The notes under the pieces are model-generated. The model was not told where the DNA came from and ran no database searches. It was given only the letters and a program-made list of their open reading frames with translations. The translations under genes and the position numbers were made by a program. A stretch of 64,000 nucleotides of DNA from contig NZ_JAJUKH010000012.1 of assembly GCF_021538675.1 (NCBI RefSeq), positions 1-64,000 on the forward strand, written 5' to 3'. How positions within the stretch are numbered: position 1 is the first letter of the stretch; every line of letters starts with the position of its first letter. Source of the stretch: Paenarthrobacter sp. AR 02. GTDB lineage: Bacteria; Actinomycetota; Actinomycetes; Actinomycetales; Micrococcaceae. Below, one piece after another: positions 1 through 8,662 of this stretch.

Positions 1-2
1 TC

Positions 3-761
3 CGCCGGGCCGCCGCCGTCGGAATCGCCGCGCTCTGCGAGAAGCCCATTGACCTGGACCTGGACCGCGCCCGCGAAACGGCAGCCTTCGCACAGGAGAG
101 CGGCGTGCCCGTCATGGTGGACTTCAACCGCCGCTTCGACCGCGACTATGCCGAGCTCAAACGCGTGGTGGACTCGGGGGAGATCGGCGCAGTGGAGCTC
201 ATCCAGCTCACCTCCCGAGGCCCGTCCATGCCGCCGTTATCCTACATCGCCGTATCCGGCGGCCAGATGCGCGACCAGACCGTGCACTTCTTCGACCTCG
301 CCCGCTGGCTCTCCGGGCTGGACCCGGTAGAGGTCTTCGCCATGGGTTCGGCCCTGGCGGAGCCCGGCATCGCGGAGTACGACGACGTCGACACCTCTGC
401 GGTCACGTTGCGGCTCCCCGGCGGGGCATTGGTCCAAATCGATTCCGTGCGCCGCACTGGCTACGGCTACGACGAACGGATCGAGATCATGGGCTCCGAG
501 GGGATGGTGGAAGCCCGCCGTCACCGTAACGGCGCAGTATCCAGATACTCTCGCAGCACTGTGGTGGACGACGGGCTTCACCCGGGTTGGTTTGAGCGCG
601 TGCAACCGACGTACGCCGCGGCCCTTGCTGCCTTTCTGTCTGCGGTGGAAGATGGCAAAGCCCCGACCCCCTCATTGGAGGACGGATGGAAGGCCCAGGC
701 GATTGCGGAGGCAGCGGCGCTCTCCCTGCGCTCCGGCCGTCTGGAACCCATTAAGTACTGA
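3..761 (+). CDS. Gfo/Idh/MocA family oxidoreductase, 5'-partial
   Basis: The reading frame is already open at the first bases and ends with TGA, so only the C-terminal two thirds is present and the Rossmann NAD-binding start lies outside the window. The fragment opens just before CEKP, the EKP motif that follows the nucleotide-binding fold in Gfo/Idh/MocA dehydrogenases, then shows DFNRRFD and a typical C-terminal alpha/beta substrate domain (GGQMRDQTVHFFDLARWL). The family oxidises or reduces sugars and inositols with NAD(P); the DFNRRFD and DQTVHFFD motifs are of the inositol 2-dehydrogenase kind. Substrate is inference. It is transcribed towards the TetR gene on the other strand. Confidence 0.85.
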   Translation, partial: RRAAAVGIAALCEKPIDLDLDRARETAAFAQESGVPVMVDFNRRFDRDYAELKRVVDSGEIGAVELIQLTSRGPSMPPLSYIAVSGGQMRDQTVHFFDLARWLSGLDPVEVFAMGSALAEPGIAEYDDVDTSAVTLRLPGGALVQIDSVRRTGYGYDERIEIMGSEGMVEARRHRNGAVSRYSRSTVVDDGLHPGWFERVQPTYAAALAAFLSAVEDGKAPTPSLEDGWKAQAIAEAAALSLRSGRLEPIKY

Positions 762-834
762 GCCCTGCTGTGTCCCACCCGCCGACCATGCGGGGTTTAG
801 CCGGTGATGTAAGCCGAGTGAGGAGCTGGGTCGC

Positions 835-1440
835 TCAGCCGATGGGCCACCAATCCGGAAGAAGCTCGCGCAGGTCGTCGAGGAATTCGTCGACGGGCCG
901 CGGCGGGGTTTCCAGGAGGCGCGACTCCAACGCGCCCACCACGCCGTAGGCGATGTACCGGGCAACCATGGATGGTGGGACTTCACGGCCGCCCGGTGCC
1001 GGTATTTCGATGGCACGACGGGCGAGCAGCAGGCGGACAGATGCCTCAAAGTGGGATGCCAGCATCGCGTGCAGCGCTCCGGTGCCCGAATCGGTAACCA
1101 GGCCCCGGCGGTAGATGTCGCGGTGCCGGTCCACGTGTCTGGCAACATCGGCGGTGACTGCGACGATGGCCGGGCCAATGTCTCCGGGCCCGCTGAGGTG
1201 AGTTTCGCGGAGGGTGTCGAGCTCTTCGGACAGAACCTGCCGGAGAAGCGCTGCGGGAGAGGCGGCGTGCTGGTAGAACGTTGATCGGTTGACCCCGGCG
1301 GTGGCGGCGACCTGCCCCGCGGACAGTGTTCCGGCGTCGTGCCCCGCTGCGAGGGCAAGGATGGCCGAGGACAGTTTTTCCCGGCTACGCAGGGCCCGAG
1401 GGTCACTGGAAGTCTCGGCGGACTGTTTCGGTTCCAGCAT
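835..1440 (-). CDS. TetR/AcrR family transcriptional regulator
   Basis: A protein of 201 residues, normal for the family. The N-terminal helix-turn-helix spans roughly residues 40-65 (LSAGQVAATAGVNRSTFYQH), the classic TetR recognition helix ending in FYQH. The C-terminal ligand domain is helical and ends in a tryptophan-rich tail (LPDWWPIG). It is divergent from the zinc alcohol dehydrogenase at 1634, and the shared 193-bp intergenic region carries a 26-bp near-perfect palindrome, so it most likely represses itself and the dehydrogenase until an inducer binds. Inducer unknown. Confidence 0.88.
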   Translation of the reverse strand: MLEPKQSAETSSDPRALRSREKLSSAILALAAGHDAGTLSAGQVAATAGVNRSTFYQHAASPAALLRQVLSEELDTLRETHLSGPGDIGPAIVAVTADVARHVDRHRDIYRRGLVTDSGTGALHAMLASHFEASVRLLLARRAIEIPAPGGREVPPSMVARYIAYGVVGALESRLLETPPRPVDEFLDDLRELLPDWWPIG

Positions 1441-1512
1441 TATTCAGGTCACACTCCTCAGTGATCTTGCCCTCCGGCGGTAGAAAATCGGCCGACTCAA
1501 GCGTACCGTTCT

Positions 1513-1538
1513 AACTATCCAACAAATGTCGGATAGTT
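1513..1538. promoter_or_regulatory. Probable TetR operator (26-bp palindrome)
   Basis: AACTATCC at 1513-1520 and GGATAGTT at 1531-1538 are perfect inverted repeats, and the inner ACA/TGT also pair, giving 11 of 13 matching half-site positions. It lies between the divergent TetR and dehydrogenase genes. Binding by the adjacent TetR protein is inferred from position and symmetry. Confidence 0.75.
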
Positions 1539-1633
1539 GCGCCGGTTCATCGTACCGAAGGCCGTCGGCGGCGGATTTGCAGCCCCTTGATTGACGCAAC
1601 AAAGAGACGCAACACAGACAGGAAGGACATTCA

Positions 1634-2677
1634 ATGCGCGCAATCGTATTCAAAGAATGGAAGCAGTTCCCCGTGCTGGAGGACGTGGCCAGGCCCGTAC
1701 CCGGGCCAGGCGAAGTGCTGTTGAAGGTAGCGGGCGCAGGTGCTTGCCATTCGGACGTCAGCATTTTCCAGGACTTCACCGCCGAGGTCCCGGGGAATAT
1801 CACCAAGGGCTTTGTGCTGGGGCACGAGAACTCGGGCTGGGTCGAGGAGTTGGGGGCTCGTGTTGAGGGTATTGAGGTAGGTGACGCGTATCTGGTCTAC
1901 GGGCCCATCGGTTGTGGGCATTGCAAGGCGTGCTCCCGCGGCCAGGACACTTACTGCGAGAACGCTGCGACCAACCCATACCTTGGCATAGGTTTGGGTC
2001 GCGACGGCGGAATGGCGGAATACGTCACGGTTCCCGTCCGCAACCTGATCCCGCTTGGAGATGCAGACCCCATCGCTGCGGCACCGCTTGCAGATGCAGC
2101 TCTGACCCCGTATCACGCCATCAAAAAGGCGTTACCGCACCTGAACGGCGGTGGCCGGTTCGCGCTGGTGGTGGGGCTGGGAGGCCTGGGTCAGATCGCC
2201 GTCCAGATCCTCCGGGCACTGACTGGCGCAACCATCATTGCCACCGATATGAAGCCCGAAGCGATGGCCAAGGCCGAGGCGGCGGGGGCCCTGACGGTTC
2301 CAGGCGGTCCCGACCAGATTTCCCGGATCCGCGAAATCACCGGCGGACGCGGCGTGGACGCTGCGTTCGACTTTGTCGGAGTGACTCCGACGATTGCCAC
2401 AGCCACCGGTTCCATGGCCCAGGGTGGCCGGCTGACCGTCGTCGGAATTGCCGGCGGCCTGCATGAGTGGACCTTCTTCAACACGCCTTATGAATCCACT
2501 ATCACCAACACGTATTGGGGCACCATCGAGGAGCTCCATGAAGTAGTGGATATGTACCGGGCGGGGCAGATCGTCCCCGAAGTAGAAACCTTCAGCCTCG
2601 AGGACGGTCTCTCGGCCTACCGCAAACTCGCCGACGGGCAGCTGAGCGCCCGGGCGGTAGTAGTCCCGCACCAGTAG
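1634..2677 (+). CDS. Zinc-dependent alcohol dehydrogenase
   Basis: 347 residues, the usual medium-chain dehydrogenase length. GAGACHSDVSIF near residue 38 gives the catalytic zinc cysteine, GHENSGWVEELG the GHE motif, and the structural zinc site is the CGHCKACSRGQDTYC cluster near residues 97-111. The NAD(P)-binding fold carries VVGLGGLGQIAVQI (GxGxxG). The start has a good ribosome site (AGGAAGGAC, 5 bases upstream). It should oxidise an alcohol or reduce an aldehyde in the cytoplasm; substrate cannot be read. Divergent to, and probably controlled by, the TetR gene at 835. A stem-loop at 2727-2750 follows. Confidence 0.9.
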   Translation: MRAIVFKEWKQFPVLEDVARPVPGPGEVLLKVAGAGACHSDVSIFQDFTAEVPGNITKGFVLGHENSGWVEELGARVEGIEVGDAYLVYGPIGCGHCKACSRGQDTYCENAATNPYLGIGLGRDGGMAEYVTVPVRNLIPLGDADPIAAAPLADAALTPYHAIKKALPHLNGGGRFALVVGLGGLGQIAVQILRALTGATIIATDMKPEAMAKAEAAGALTVPGGPDQISRIREITGGRGVDAAFDFVGVTPTIATATGSMAQGGRLTVVGIAGGLHEWTFFNTPYESTITNTYWGTIEELHEVVDMYRAGQIVPEVETFSLEDGLSAYRKLADGQLSARAVVVPHQ

Positions 2678-2726
2678 TAGTCCCGAGCCGGCACGGTTGG
2701 GGACCCCGCTCCTTCTTGGTACTGTT

Positions 2727-2750
2727 GAAAGCCCCTTCCGGGGGGCTTTC
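2727..2750 (+). terminator. Stem-loop terminator after alcohol dehydrogenase
   Basis: GAAAGCCCC and GGGGCTTTC form a perfect 9-bp stem around a 6-base TTCCGG loop, 50 bases after the dehydrogenase stop. There is no long T tract, as is common in high-GC actinobacteria. Confidence 0.6.
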
Positions 2751-2779
2751 CGCACATTCCAGCGCGGCTTTGGGGGACT

Positions 2780-2801
2780 TATCATAAGTATGCTTATGAT
2801 A
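2780..2801. promoter_or_regulatory. Perfect 22-bp palindrome overlapping a -10 box
   Basis: TATCATAAG and CTTATGATA are exact inverted repeats around TATG. The right arm contains TATGAT, a good -10 hexamer, 66 bp before the ferredoxin-reductase start, so a dimer bound here would block polymerase. The core TAAG-NNNN-CTTA recurs at 8663 and 27763. The binding protein is unknown and no regulator gene is adjacent. Confidence 0.65.
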
Positions 2802-2812
2802 TTGAGTAGAAG

Positions 2813-2839
2813 GGATCCTGACCGGCAGGGTCGGGATCC
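2813..2839 (+). other. Leader hairpin before the desaturation operon
   Basis: GGATCCTGACC and GGTCGGGATCC pair over 11 bp with one G-U pair around a 5-base loop, followed by TTATTT. It lies in the putative 5' leader between the palindromic promoter and the first start codon. The form suits an attenuator-type terminator or an mRNA-stability element; which one is not decidable here. Confidence 0.45.
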
Positions 2840-2866
2840 TTATTTCCCTGTTGCGGAGAGTAGTCC

Positions 2867-3931
2867 ATGTTCAACTTCCGGCCACTGGCCCGCATCGCCT
2901 CGGTCTTGACCACGCCGCTGGCCCCGGAAGACGTCCTGGCGTTGTTCAACCCGGTCTACTCATCGCGCCAGTTGCGCGGGGTCGTCACCAGAGTGGTTCA
3001 GGAAACTGCGCAGTCAGTCACCATTTTCTTCCGGCCCGGCCGCGGCTGGCATGCCCACCTCGCGGGCCAGTGGGCAAGGATCGGCGTAGAGCTCAATGGG
3101 GTGCGGCACTGGCGATCATATTCCCTGAGTGCGCCGGCCGGTCAGGACCCAGCCATCACTGTCACGGACGTTGGGTCGGTGTCCGGTGTTCTGGTTCGTG
3201 AGACCAAGGTTGGTGACATCCTTTTCCTGGCCCCGCCACAAGGTGACTTCGTCCTGCCTGAGCATCCGCGTTCCCTGCTCATGCTTACTGCCGGAAGCGG
3301 CATCACTCCCGTCATGTCGATGATTCGGACCCTCGTCCCCGGACGACCCGACGCCGACGTTGTCCTGATCCATTCCTCCCGTGGGGAGGATGACAGTATT
3401 TTTCGAGAGGAACTGTTCGAGCTCGCTGATCAGTTTCCCAATTTCCGCCTGGTGCAGTGGCAAACGGGTGGCCGTGGACGCCTGAGCTTGGCGACTCCGG
3501 CTGATCTTGAGAGCATTTGCCCTGACTGGCAGGACAGAGCCGCCTACGCCTGCGGCCCTGAGAGCTTCCTGGATGATGCCGAAGCTCTCTGGAACCAGGC
3601 AGCGCAGGCAGCCTCAGCGGGCTCGCTGACCATTGAGCGCTTCCATGCCGAGCTCAAGGGGCGGGATGGAGGCGAGGGTGGCTTGGTCACCTTTGAAACA
3701 TCGGACCGCGAGGTCATGGCCGACGGCGGCGTCCCCCTCCTTGACGTCGGGGAGGATGCGGGCATCCTCATGCCCAGTGGCTGCCGCATGGGGATTTGCC
3801 ATAGCTGTCTCACTCCGCTGCTTTCCGGCAGCGTCCGCGACCTGCGTACCGGTGAGGTGCGTGGCGAACCGGGTGAACTCATCCAAACCTGTGTCTCGGC
3901 TGCCGCCGGGCCCGTCAATCTCAAGCTCTGA
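2867..3931 (+). CDS. Ferredoxin reductase with C-terminal 2Fe-2S domain, desaturase electron donor
   Basis: 354 residues in three modules: a flavin-binding barrel with HWRSYSLSAP near residue 84 (the RxYSLS flavin motif), an NAD(P)-binding domain with TAGSGITPVMSMI near 140, and a plant-type 2Fe-2S domain whose cluster cysteines lie in SGCRMGICHSCLTPL plus a later TCVS near the C-terminus. It passes electrons from NAD(P)H to a non-haem di-iron enzyme. Only 13 bases separate it from the desaturase gene, so the pair forms one operon. The arrangement matches the mycobacterial Rv3230c-DesA3 pair, an oxidoreductase and stearoyl-CoA desaturase. Confidence 0.9.
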   Translation: MFNFRPLARIASVLTTPLAPEDVLALFNPVYSSRQLRGVVTRVVQETAQSVTIFFRPGRGWHAHLAGQWARIGVELNGVRHWRSYSLSAPAGQDPAITVTDVGSVSGVLVRETKVGDILFLAPPQGDFVLPEHPRSLLMLTAGSGITPVMSMIRTLVPGRPDADVVLIHSSRGEDDSIFREELFELADQFPNFRLVQWQTGGRGRLSLATPADLESICPDWQDRAAYACGPESFLDDAEALWNQAAQAASAGSLTIERFHAELKGRDGGEGGLVTFETSDREVMADGGVPLLDVGEDAGILMPSGCRMGICHSCLTPLLSGSVRDLRTGEVRGEPGELIQTCVSAAAGPVNLKL

Positions 3932-3944
3932 GGAGTACCACCGC

Positions 3945-5105
3945 ATGTCAGTAGCTTCGGCCAAAAACCCCGCCACCGCCGTCGGGCTCAAAACGCGGCC
4001 CGGCGCCCTTGCCGAGGCGGGTCGACCCACGATGCGTCCTCCGGCGGCTGCGCACTTGAGTGACGAGCAAGTGGCCGAATTGGGACGCGAGCTCGACGCT
4101 ATCCGCGACGGGATCCTGGCCAAGCGCGGCTCCAGCGATTCGACCTACATCAGGCGCATGATCAAGATCCAGCGGGGTCTGGAAGTTTCCGGTCGGGCGG
4201 CGCTGCTCGTCAGCAGGAACAAGGGCGCGTGGGTCACTGGAACAGCCCTCCTAAGCGTGGCCAAGATCCTTGAAAACATGGAGCTGGGGCACAACATCCT
4301 CCATGGACAGTGGGACTGGATGCGCGATCCGGACATCCACTCCACCACCTGGGAATGGGACTTCGTCACCCCATCGCGCTCGTGGCAGCACACGCACAAC
4401 GATCTTCACCACCGCTGGACCAACGTGGTAGGCAAAGACCGCGACGTCGGGTACAACCTTCTGCGGATGGACCCTGATCAGGAATGGAAGCCCTTCAACC
4501 TGGGCAACCCCCTCTATAACGCCCTGCTGGCGCCCGTCTTCGAATGGGGTATCGCCATCTACGACCTGGAAATCCCCGAGTACAAGGAGGGACTGAAGTC
4601 CAAAGAGGCGATGGTCAAGGACCTCAAGGCACTGGGTCGTAAAGCCGCGAAGCAGTTCGCGAAGGACTATGCGGCCACCCCCGCTTTGGCCATGCTCACG
4701 GGCTCCGGGAAGCAAGCCCTTTACGGCACCCTCGTGGCCAACGCCGTACGCAACGTCTGGGCCCACGCAGTCATTTTTTGTGGCCACTTCCCCGAAGGTA
4801 CGGATACTTTTACCGAGGAAATGGTCGAAGGCGAAACCCGGGGCGACTGGTATGTACGTCAGATGATCGGATCCGCGAACATCTCAGGCCCGCGGTTTAT
4901 GCATCTCATGACCGGAAACCTTTCACATCAGATCGAGCACCACCTCTTCCCGGACCTTCCCTCGAACAGGTACTCAGAGATTGCACCGAAGGTCCGCGAA
5001 ATCTGCGATCGTTACGGCCTGAAGTACACCACGGGGCCGTTGTTGAAGCAGGTCGGCTCTGCGTGGGCCAAAGTCTTCAAGCTCGCTCTTCCGCCACAGG
5101 GTTAG
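3945..5105 (+). CDS. Fatty acid / acyl-CoA desaturase (DesA3-like)
   Basis: 386 residues from the ATG at 3945, which has GAGGAG 9 bases upstream; the frame stays open further upstream but overlaps the reductase gene and has no ribosome site. The three histidine boxes of membrane di-iron desaturases are all present: GHNILHG, HTHNDLHH and HQIEHHLFP. Hydrophobic stretches flank the boxes, so it sits in the cytoplasmic membrane and introduces a cis double bond into a fatty acyl chain using electrons from the preceding reductase. Regiochemistry cannot be read; the delta-9 assignment rests on similarity of gene arrangement to DesA3. Confidence 0.9.
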   Translation: MSVASAKNPATAVGLKTRPGALAEAGRPTMRPPAAAHLSDEQVAELGRELDAIRDGILAKRGSSDSTYIRRMIKIQRGLEVSGRAALLVSRNKGAWVTGTALLSVAKILENMELGHNILHGQWDWMRDPDIHSTTWEWDFVTPSRSWQHTHNDLHHRWTNVVGKDRDVGYNLLRMDPDQEWKPFNLGNPLYNALLAPVFEWGIAIYDLEIPEYKEGLKSKEAMVKDLKALGRKAAKQFAKDYAATPALAMLTGSGKQALYGTLVANAVRNVWAHAVIFCGHFPEGTDTFTEEMVEGETRGDWYVRQMIGSANISGPRFMHLMTGNLSHQIEHHLFPDLPSNRYSEIAPKVREICDRYGLKYTTGPLLKQVGSAWAKVFKLALPPQG

Positions 5106-5115
5106 AGCAGAATCG

Positions 5116-5379
5116 CTAGCTGCCCTGCATCCCTTCCATTGCCCAGGCGATGAGGGTTAGTTCGAATTCATGAGGCTCTAGCGCGTCGTGCACGTAGGCA
5201 TCCAATTCCACGGGGGTGGCATTGCCGCCTTCCGCCCAGTATTTGATCCATAACTGTTCAAGCGTGATGGCCTCTCGTTGGAGAAGGTTTCGAGCTGATT
5301 GTCGTGGGTCCATTGCAGCTGTCCCGTTGTTGTCGGGGGCCTCCTTCAGAGCTTGATGCGCAGGCTCCTTACTATTCAC
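5116..5379 (-). CDS. Small hypothetical protein
   Basis: A frame of up to 87 residues, convergent with the desaturase gene and ending 10 bases from its stop. The longest form starts at a GTG (5379); an ATG at 5313 would give a 65-residue protein and may be the true start, since neither has a strong ribosome site. The sequence is acidic and predicted helical (ITLEQLWIKYWAEGG, DAYVHDALEPHEFELTLIAW) with no membrane segment or known motif. The even amino-acid composition and the position in an otherwise empty gap suggest a real gene. Function unknown. Confidence 0.55.
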   Translation of the reverse strand: MNSKEPAHQALKEAPDNNGTAAMDPRQSARNLLQREAITLEQLWIKYWAEGGNATPVELDAYVHDALEPHEFELTLIAWAMEGMQGS

Positions 5380-5430
5380 CGTAAACTCTGCTCCCCAAGA
5401 CGGGCAAATGCCACTGGCTATTTCGGTGCT

Positions 5431-6417
5431 TCAGCCGTTGACGTAGCCCATATGCGTGGCGTTGTAGCGATCGCCATGCACTCCTACATTGCGGGCTAGG
5501 GCATTGAGGGCGGCAACCTCGTCGGCAGTGAGCGCCACGCGGGTAGCTTGGGCGTTCTCCTTTATGCGTGCGGTACGTCGAGTGCCCGGAATGGGGACGA
5601 TCCATGGCTGCTGGGCGAGAAGCCATGCCAGCGCGATTTGGGCAGGAACCGCATCCTTCGCCGCAGCGAGTTCGATGACGTGTGCAACAAGAGCCTGATT
5701 GGCGGTCAGATTTTCGTCATTGAAACGCGGGACAAGGTTGCGGATGTCGCCCTCGGCGAAGGTGGTGTCCGCGGTAACCGTACCGGTGAGGAAGCCCTTA
5801 CCCAAGGGGCTGAAGGGAACAAGGCCTATACCGAGTTCGGCAAGGGTTGGAAGTATTTCGACCTCGGGGTCGCGCGTCCACAGCGAGTACTCACTTTGTA
5901 GGGCAGCGACGGGCTGCACGGCGTGGGCCCGTCGGATTGTGGCGGCGGAAGCCTCGGATAGTCCGAAGTGTCGTACTTTGCCCTCCGAGATCAGATCCCG
6001 GACGGTGCCGGCGACATCCTCGATGGGCACTTCGGGGTCGACCCGGTGCTGATAGAACAGGTCGATGGCGTCGGTACGGAGCCGCTTGAGGGATTCTTCG
6101 GCGACTCGGCCGATCTGTTCCGGGCGGCTGTTCAGCCCGATGCTTTCGCCGTTTTGGATGTCCCAGCCAAACTTGGTGGCGATCACCACCTGGTCGCGGA
6201 TCGGTTCCAGTGCCTCGCCGACAAGTTCCTCATTCACATAGGGGCCGTATACCTCGGCCGTATCGAAAAAGGTGACGCCATGGTCGACGGCTGAACGGAG
6301 CACGCTGACCATTTCATCGCGGCTGCCGGGGTTGGGCCCGTAACTTTGGGACATGCCCATGGCACCTAGGCCGATGGCCGATACCTCAAGTCCCTGTCCG
6401 AGAGTTCTTGTATGCAT
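5431..6417 (-). CDS. Aldo/keto reductase
   Basis: 328 residues from the ATG at 6417, which has GGAGG 6 bases upstream; the longer open frame upstream has low-complexity arginine-rich sequence and is not coding. The catalytic tetrad is visible: Asp and Tyr in FFDTAEVYGP, Lys in VVIATKFGW and His in DLFYQHRVDP. IPIPGTRR near the C-terminus marks the NADPH-binding region. It reduces aldehydes or ketones with NADPH in the cytoplasm. A regulator of the MmyB type lies directly upstream on the same strand. Confidence 0.92.
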   Translation of the reverse strand: MHTRTLGQGLEVSAIGLGAMGMSQSYGPNPGSRDEMVSVLRSAVDHGVTFFDTAEVYGPYVNEELVGEALEPIRDQVVIATKFGWDIQNGESIGLNSRPEQIGRVAEESLKRLRTDAIDLFYQHRVDPEVPIEDVAGTVRDLISEGKVRHFGLSEASAATIRRAHAVQPVAALQSEYSLWTRDPEVEILPTLAELGIGLVPFSPLGKGFLTGTVTADTTFAEGDIRNLVPRFNDENLTANQALVAHVIELAAAKDAVPAQIALAWLLAQQPWIVPIPGTRRTARIKENAQATRVALTADEVAALNALARNVGVHGDRYNATHMGYVNG

Positions 6418-6518
6418 GCTGGTGCCTCCATTGTGCTGTTGAATGCGGTGGTGTCTTCGTTTGGAACGTGTTCGTGCCGACCAGGGAGATCCAAGGTGCG
6501 GGACGACGGAAGTTGCCC

Positions 6519-7427
6519 TTAGGGTTGCGTCCCCCTGGGCGAGTCGACGTGCGGCACTATCGGCCCGGCGTCGTTCTGTTGTTGGAGCGTGGCGGCCCAA
6601 CTGGCGAGGAGCCGTAGGCGTTCCTCGCTGGCAGAGCCAGGTTCGGCTGTGTAGATGAGCATTGACAGGCCCGGCTCTGCGGTTAGCTCCAGGCCTTCAT
6701 ATGTCAGCGTGAGTTCGCCTACCTCATGGTGGTGGAAGCTCTTGGTGCCGGATCCATGCCGCCTGACATTGTGAGACCCCCACCGGATCCGAAACTCTGC
6801 ACTTCGGGTGGAAAGCTCCCCAACCAGGTCGTGAAGCCGTTTGTCCTCCGGGTCGCGTCCCGCCTCAGTTCGCAGGATTGAGACGGTGACGTTTGCGGCC
6901 GCGTCCCAGCCCGGATAGAAATCCTTGGCCCGTTCGTCGAGGAAACAGAACCGCGCCAGGTTGCCCTGCCCTGGACCGTCGAAGACGTGATCGTAGAACG
7001 CCCGTCCCAGCGCGTTGGTGGCGAGGATGTCCATCCGGCCGTTACGCACGAATGCCGGCCCTTCCGTTATCACGGCGAGGGCGCGTGTCAGGCTTTCCCT
7101 CGCCACCCAATTCTGCGACTTGCGCTTGCGCACGGCGCGGACAGCGCCGTTGGCGATACGTGAAAGGTCGAAGAGGTGTTCGCGTTCAGCGTCGTCCAGT
7201 TGGAGGGCCACCGCAAGTGCATCGAGAACAGCATCTGAGACCCCGGAGAGATTCCCGCGCTCAATCTTGGCGTAGTACTCGACGCTTACAGCGGCGAGGG
7301 CTGCTACCTCGTTTCTTCTGAGACCCGTGACGCGGCGGTTCCCGGTAACTGCCAGCCCGGCCTGCTGGGGGGTTACCCTCGCACGGCGGGACATGAGAAA
7401 TTCTCGAACTTCATTCCGGTTGTCCAC
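6519..7427 (-). CDS. Helix-turn-helix transcriptional regulator with MmyB-like ligand domain
   Basis: 302 residues if translation begins at the GTG at 7427 (DNRNEVREFLMSRRARV), the usual beginning of this family; the open frame upstream is not conserved-looking. The N-terminal half holds an XRE-type HTH (LRRNEVAALAAVSVEYYAKIE) and the C-terminal half the MmyB-like domain (LGRAFYDHVF, HHHEVGELTLTYEGLEL), which is related to PAS-like sensor folds. It is on the same strand as the aldo/keto reductase and divergent from the small CMD-family gene, and probably controls one or both. Confidence 0.88.
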   Translation of the reverse strand: MDNRNEVREFLMSRRARVTPQQAGLAVTGNRRVTGLRRNEVAALAAVSVEYYAKIERGNLSGVSDAVLDALAVALQLDDAEREHLFDLSRIANGAVRAVRKRKSQNWVARESLTRALAVITEGPAFVRNGRMDILATNALGRAFYDHVFDGPGQGNLARFCFLDERAKDFYPGWDAAANVTVSILRTEAGRDPEDKRLHDLVGELSTRSAEFRIRWGSHNVRRHGSGTKSFHHHEVGELTLTYEGLELTAEPGLSMLIYTAEPGSASEERLRLLASWAATLQQQNDAGPIVPHVDSPRGTQP

Positions 7428-7606
7428 GTTCCCAAGGCTACGACGTCCACACGTTGCGAGGGATGCCCTGCTGGTACGCCCCTCAGCGGTGACTCCCATA
7501 ACTGGCGTCGTTGAGGTCCTATGGAATCTCAACACCCGCAGGGCATGCGGCCGCTGGCCGGTACACGCCCAACTGGCGAGGGAACCCATACACGAAAGGA
7601 AAAGAC

Positions 7607-7942
7607 ATGGCGAAGGACCCACGTGCAGGATGGACCGGCGGGCAAAACGCGTTCGGTGACTTTGCGCCCGGAATGGTCCACTACACCGACAAGGTGCTGT
7701 TCGACGAAGTATGGGAACGCGCGGGCTTGTCCAAGAGAGACCGTAGCCTGATCACCGTCGCTGCATTAACGGCTACGGGAAAAGCCGATCAACTGACGTT
7801 TCACCTCGACTATGCACGCCAAAACGGGGTAACCGAAGAAGAATTGAAGGAAGTCATCCTCCACCTCGCCTTCTACACGGGCTGGCCCAACGGAATGAGC
7901 GCGATGACCGTGGCCAAGAAGGTCTTCACCAAGGAGAAGTAG
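7607..7942 (+). CDS. Carboxymuconolactone decarboxylase family protein
   Basis: 111 residues from the ATG at 7607 (AAAGGAAAAG upstream). The core KRDRSLITVAALTATGKAD, HLDYARQNGVTEEEL and ILHLAFYTGWPNGMSA is typical of the AhpD-like all-helical CMD fold. The CxxC of AhpD peroxidase is absent, so peroxidase activity is unlikely; the aromatic-ring lactone decarboxylase role of true PcaC is not supported by any pca gene nearby. Divergent from the MmyB-type regulator, with which it may form a regulator-target pair together with the aldo/keto reductase. Confidence 0.85.
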   Translation: MAKDPRAGWTGGQNAFGDFAPGMVHYTDKVLFDEVWERAGLSKRDRSLITVAALTATGKADQLTFHLDYARQNGVTEEELKEVILHLAFYTGWPNGMSAMTVAKKVFTKEK

Positions 7943-8109
7943 GGTAGATCTCCATTTCCCGCTGCCCGTCCGGTTGCGTTCCGTTGGGCGGCGCCCCCCC
8001 TGGGAGTCCAAGCGCTTCCGCTCCGAAGCCGCTGCTGAAGCCGAAGCCGTTGCCGGCGTCGCTGCGCTGTTGCGGCTGACTCTGCTTGACAGGGCCAGGT
8101 TGGGGACCA

Positions 8110-8648
8110 CGAAGAGCCGGCCCGGAATGCCGAAACCGGTGGCCTCAACCTCCTGCAGCAGCGGGCCTGAGGAACTGTTGAGTTCGGCTGCCGGCAACGC
8201 AATGGAAGATGCCATTCCGATAAGGACTTAAACGACGCCGGCAGTCAGCAGGGTGCCGAAAAGGGCTTTCGGGTACACGCGGTTGACGCCTCGAACCTCT
8301 TCGGCGACGTGGGCTGAAGTCTCGAATCCAACGAAGGATCAATAGGCAGCGGAGATGCGGCCAGGATTCCAGCCCCCGGCGAGACTTCCGGATTGAATAG
8401 CTGTCATGACCACGTTGGCGCGAACGGACTCTTTGACGCCGCGGGCGTTCAGCAAACCGACCCGTAGCAGGAAAGCCAAAAGTTGTCGGCGCCGGCGGTG
8501 GGTCCAGGAAGGGTTTGAGGTAATCGCCGGCGAAAGCCAAGCTCAGCCCCGCGGCGCTGGTCACGCCGGCGCCCACGAGCGCATATATTCCTGCTCCCAG
8601 GACGTCGCCCAGTATCGAAGCAAGGCCGCTTTGTGATGTAGTGAACAT
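8110..8648 (-). pseudogene. Decayed APC-family amino acid permease
   Basis: Pieces of one permease appear in order in different minus-strand frames. First SGLASILGDVLGAGIYALVG (around 8590-8630), the glycine-rich first membrane helix; then LNARGVKESVRANVVMTAIQ in a shifted frame; then SFVGFETSAHVAEEVRGVNR just after an in-frame stop; then another stop and LIGMASSIALPAAEL with ATGFGIPGRLF. At least two stops and a frameshift, and the C-terminal half is missing. It cannot make a transporter. The long low-complexity region towards 7960 shows nothing recognisable. Confidence 0.8.
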
Positions 8649-8662
8649 CACCCTAGGATTAG

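Noticed and set aside
3633..3944. N-terminal extension of the desaturase frame
   Set aside because: The extension overlaps the ferredoxin-reductase gene and has no ribosome site; the ATG at 3945 has GAGGAG and gives the normal family length.
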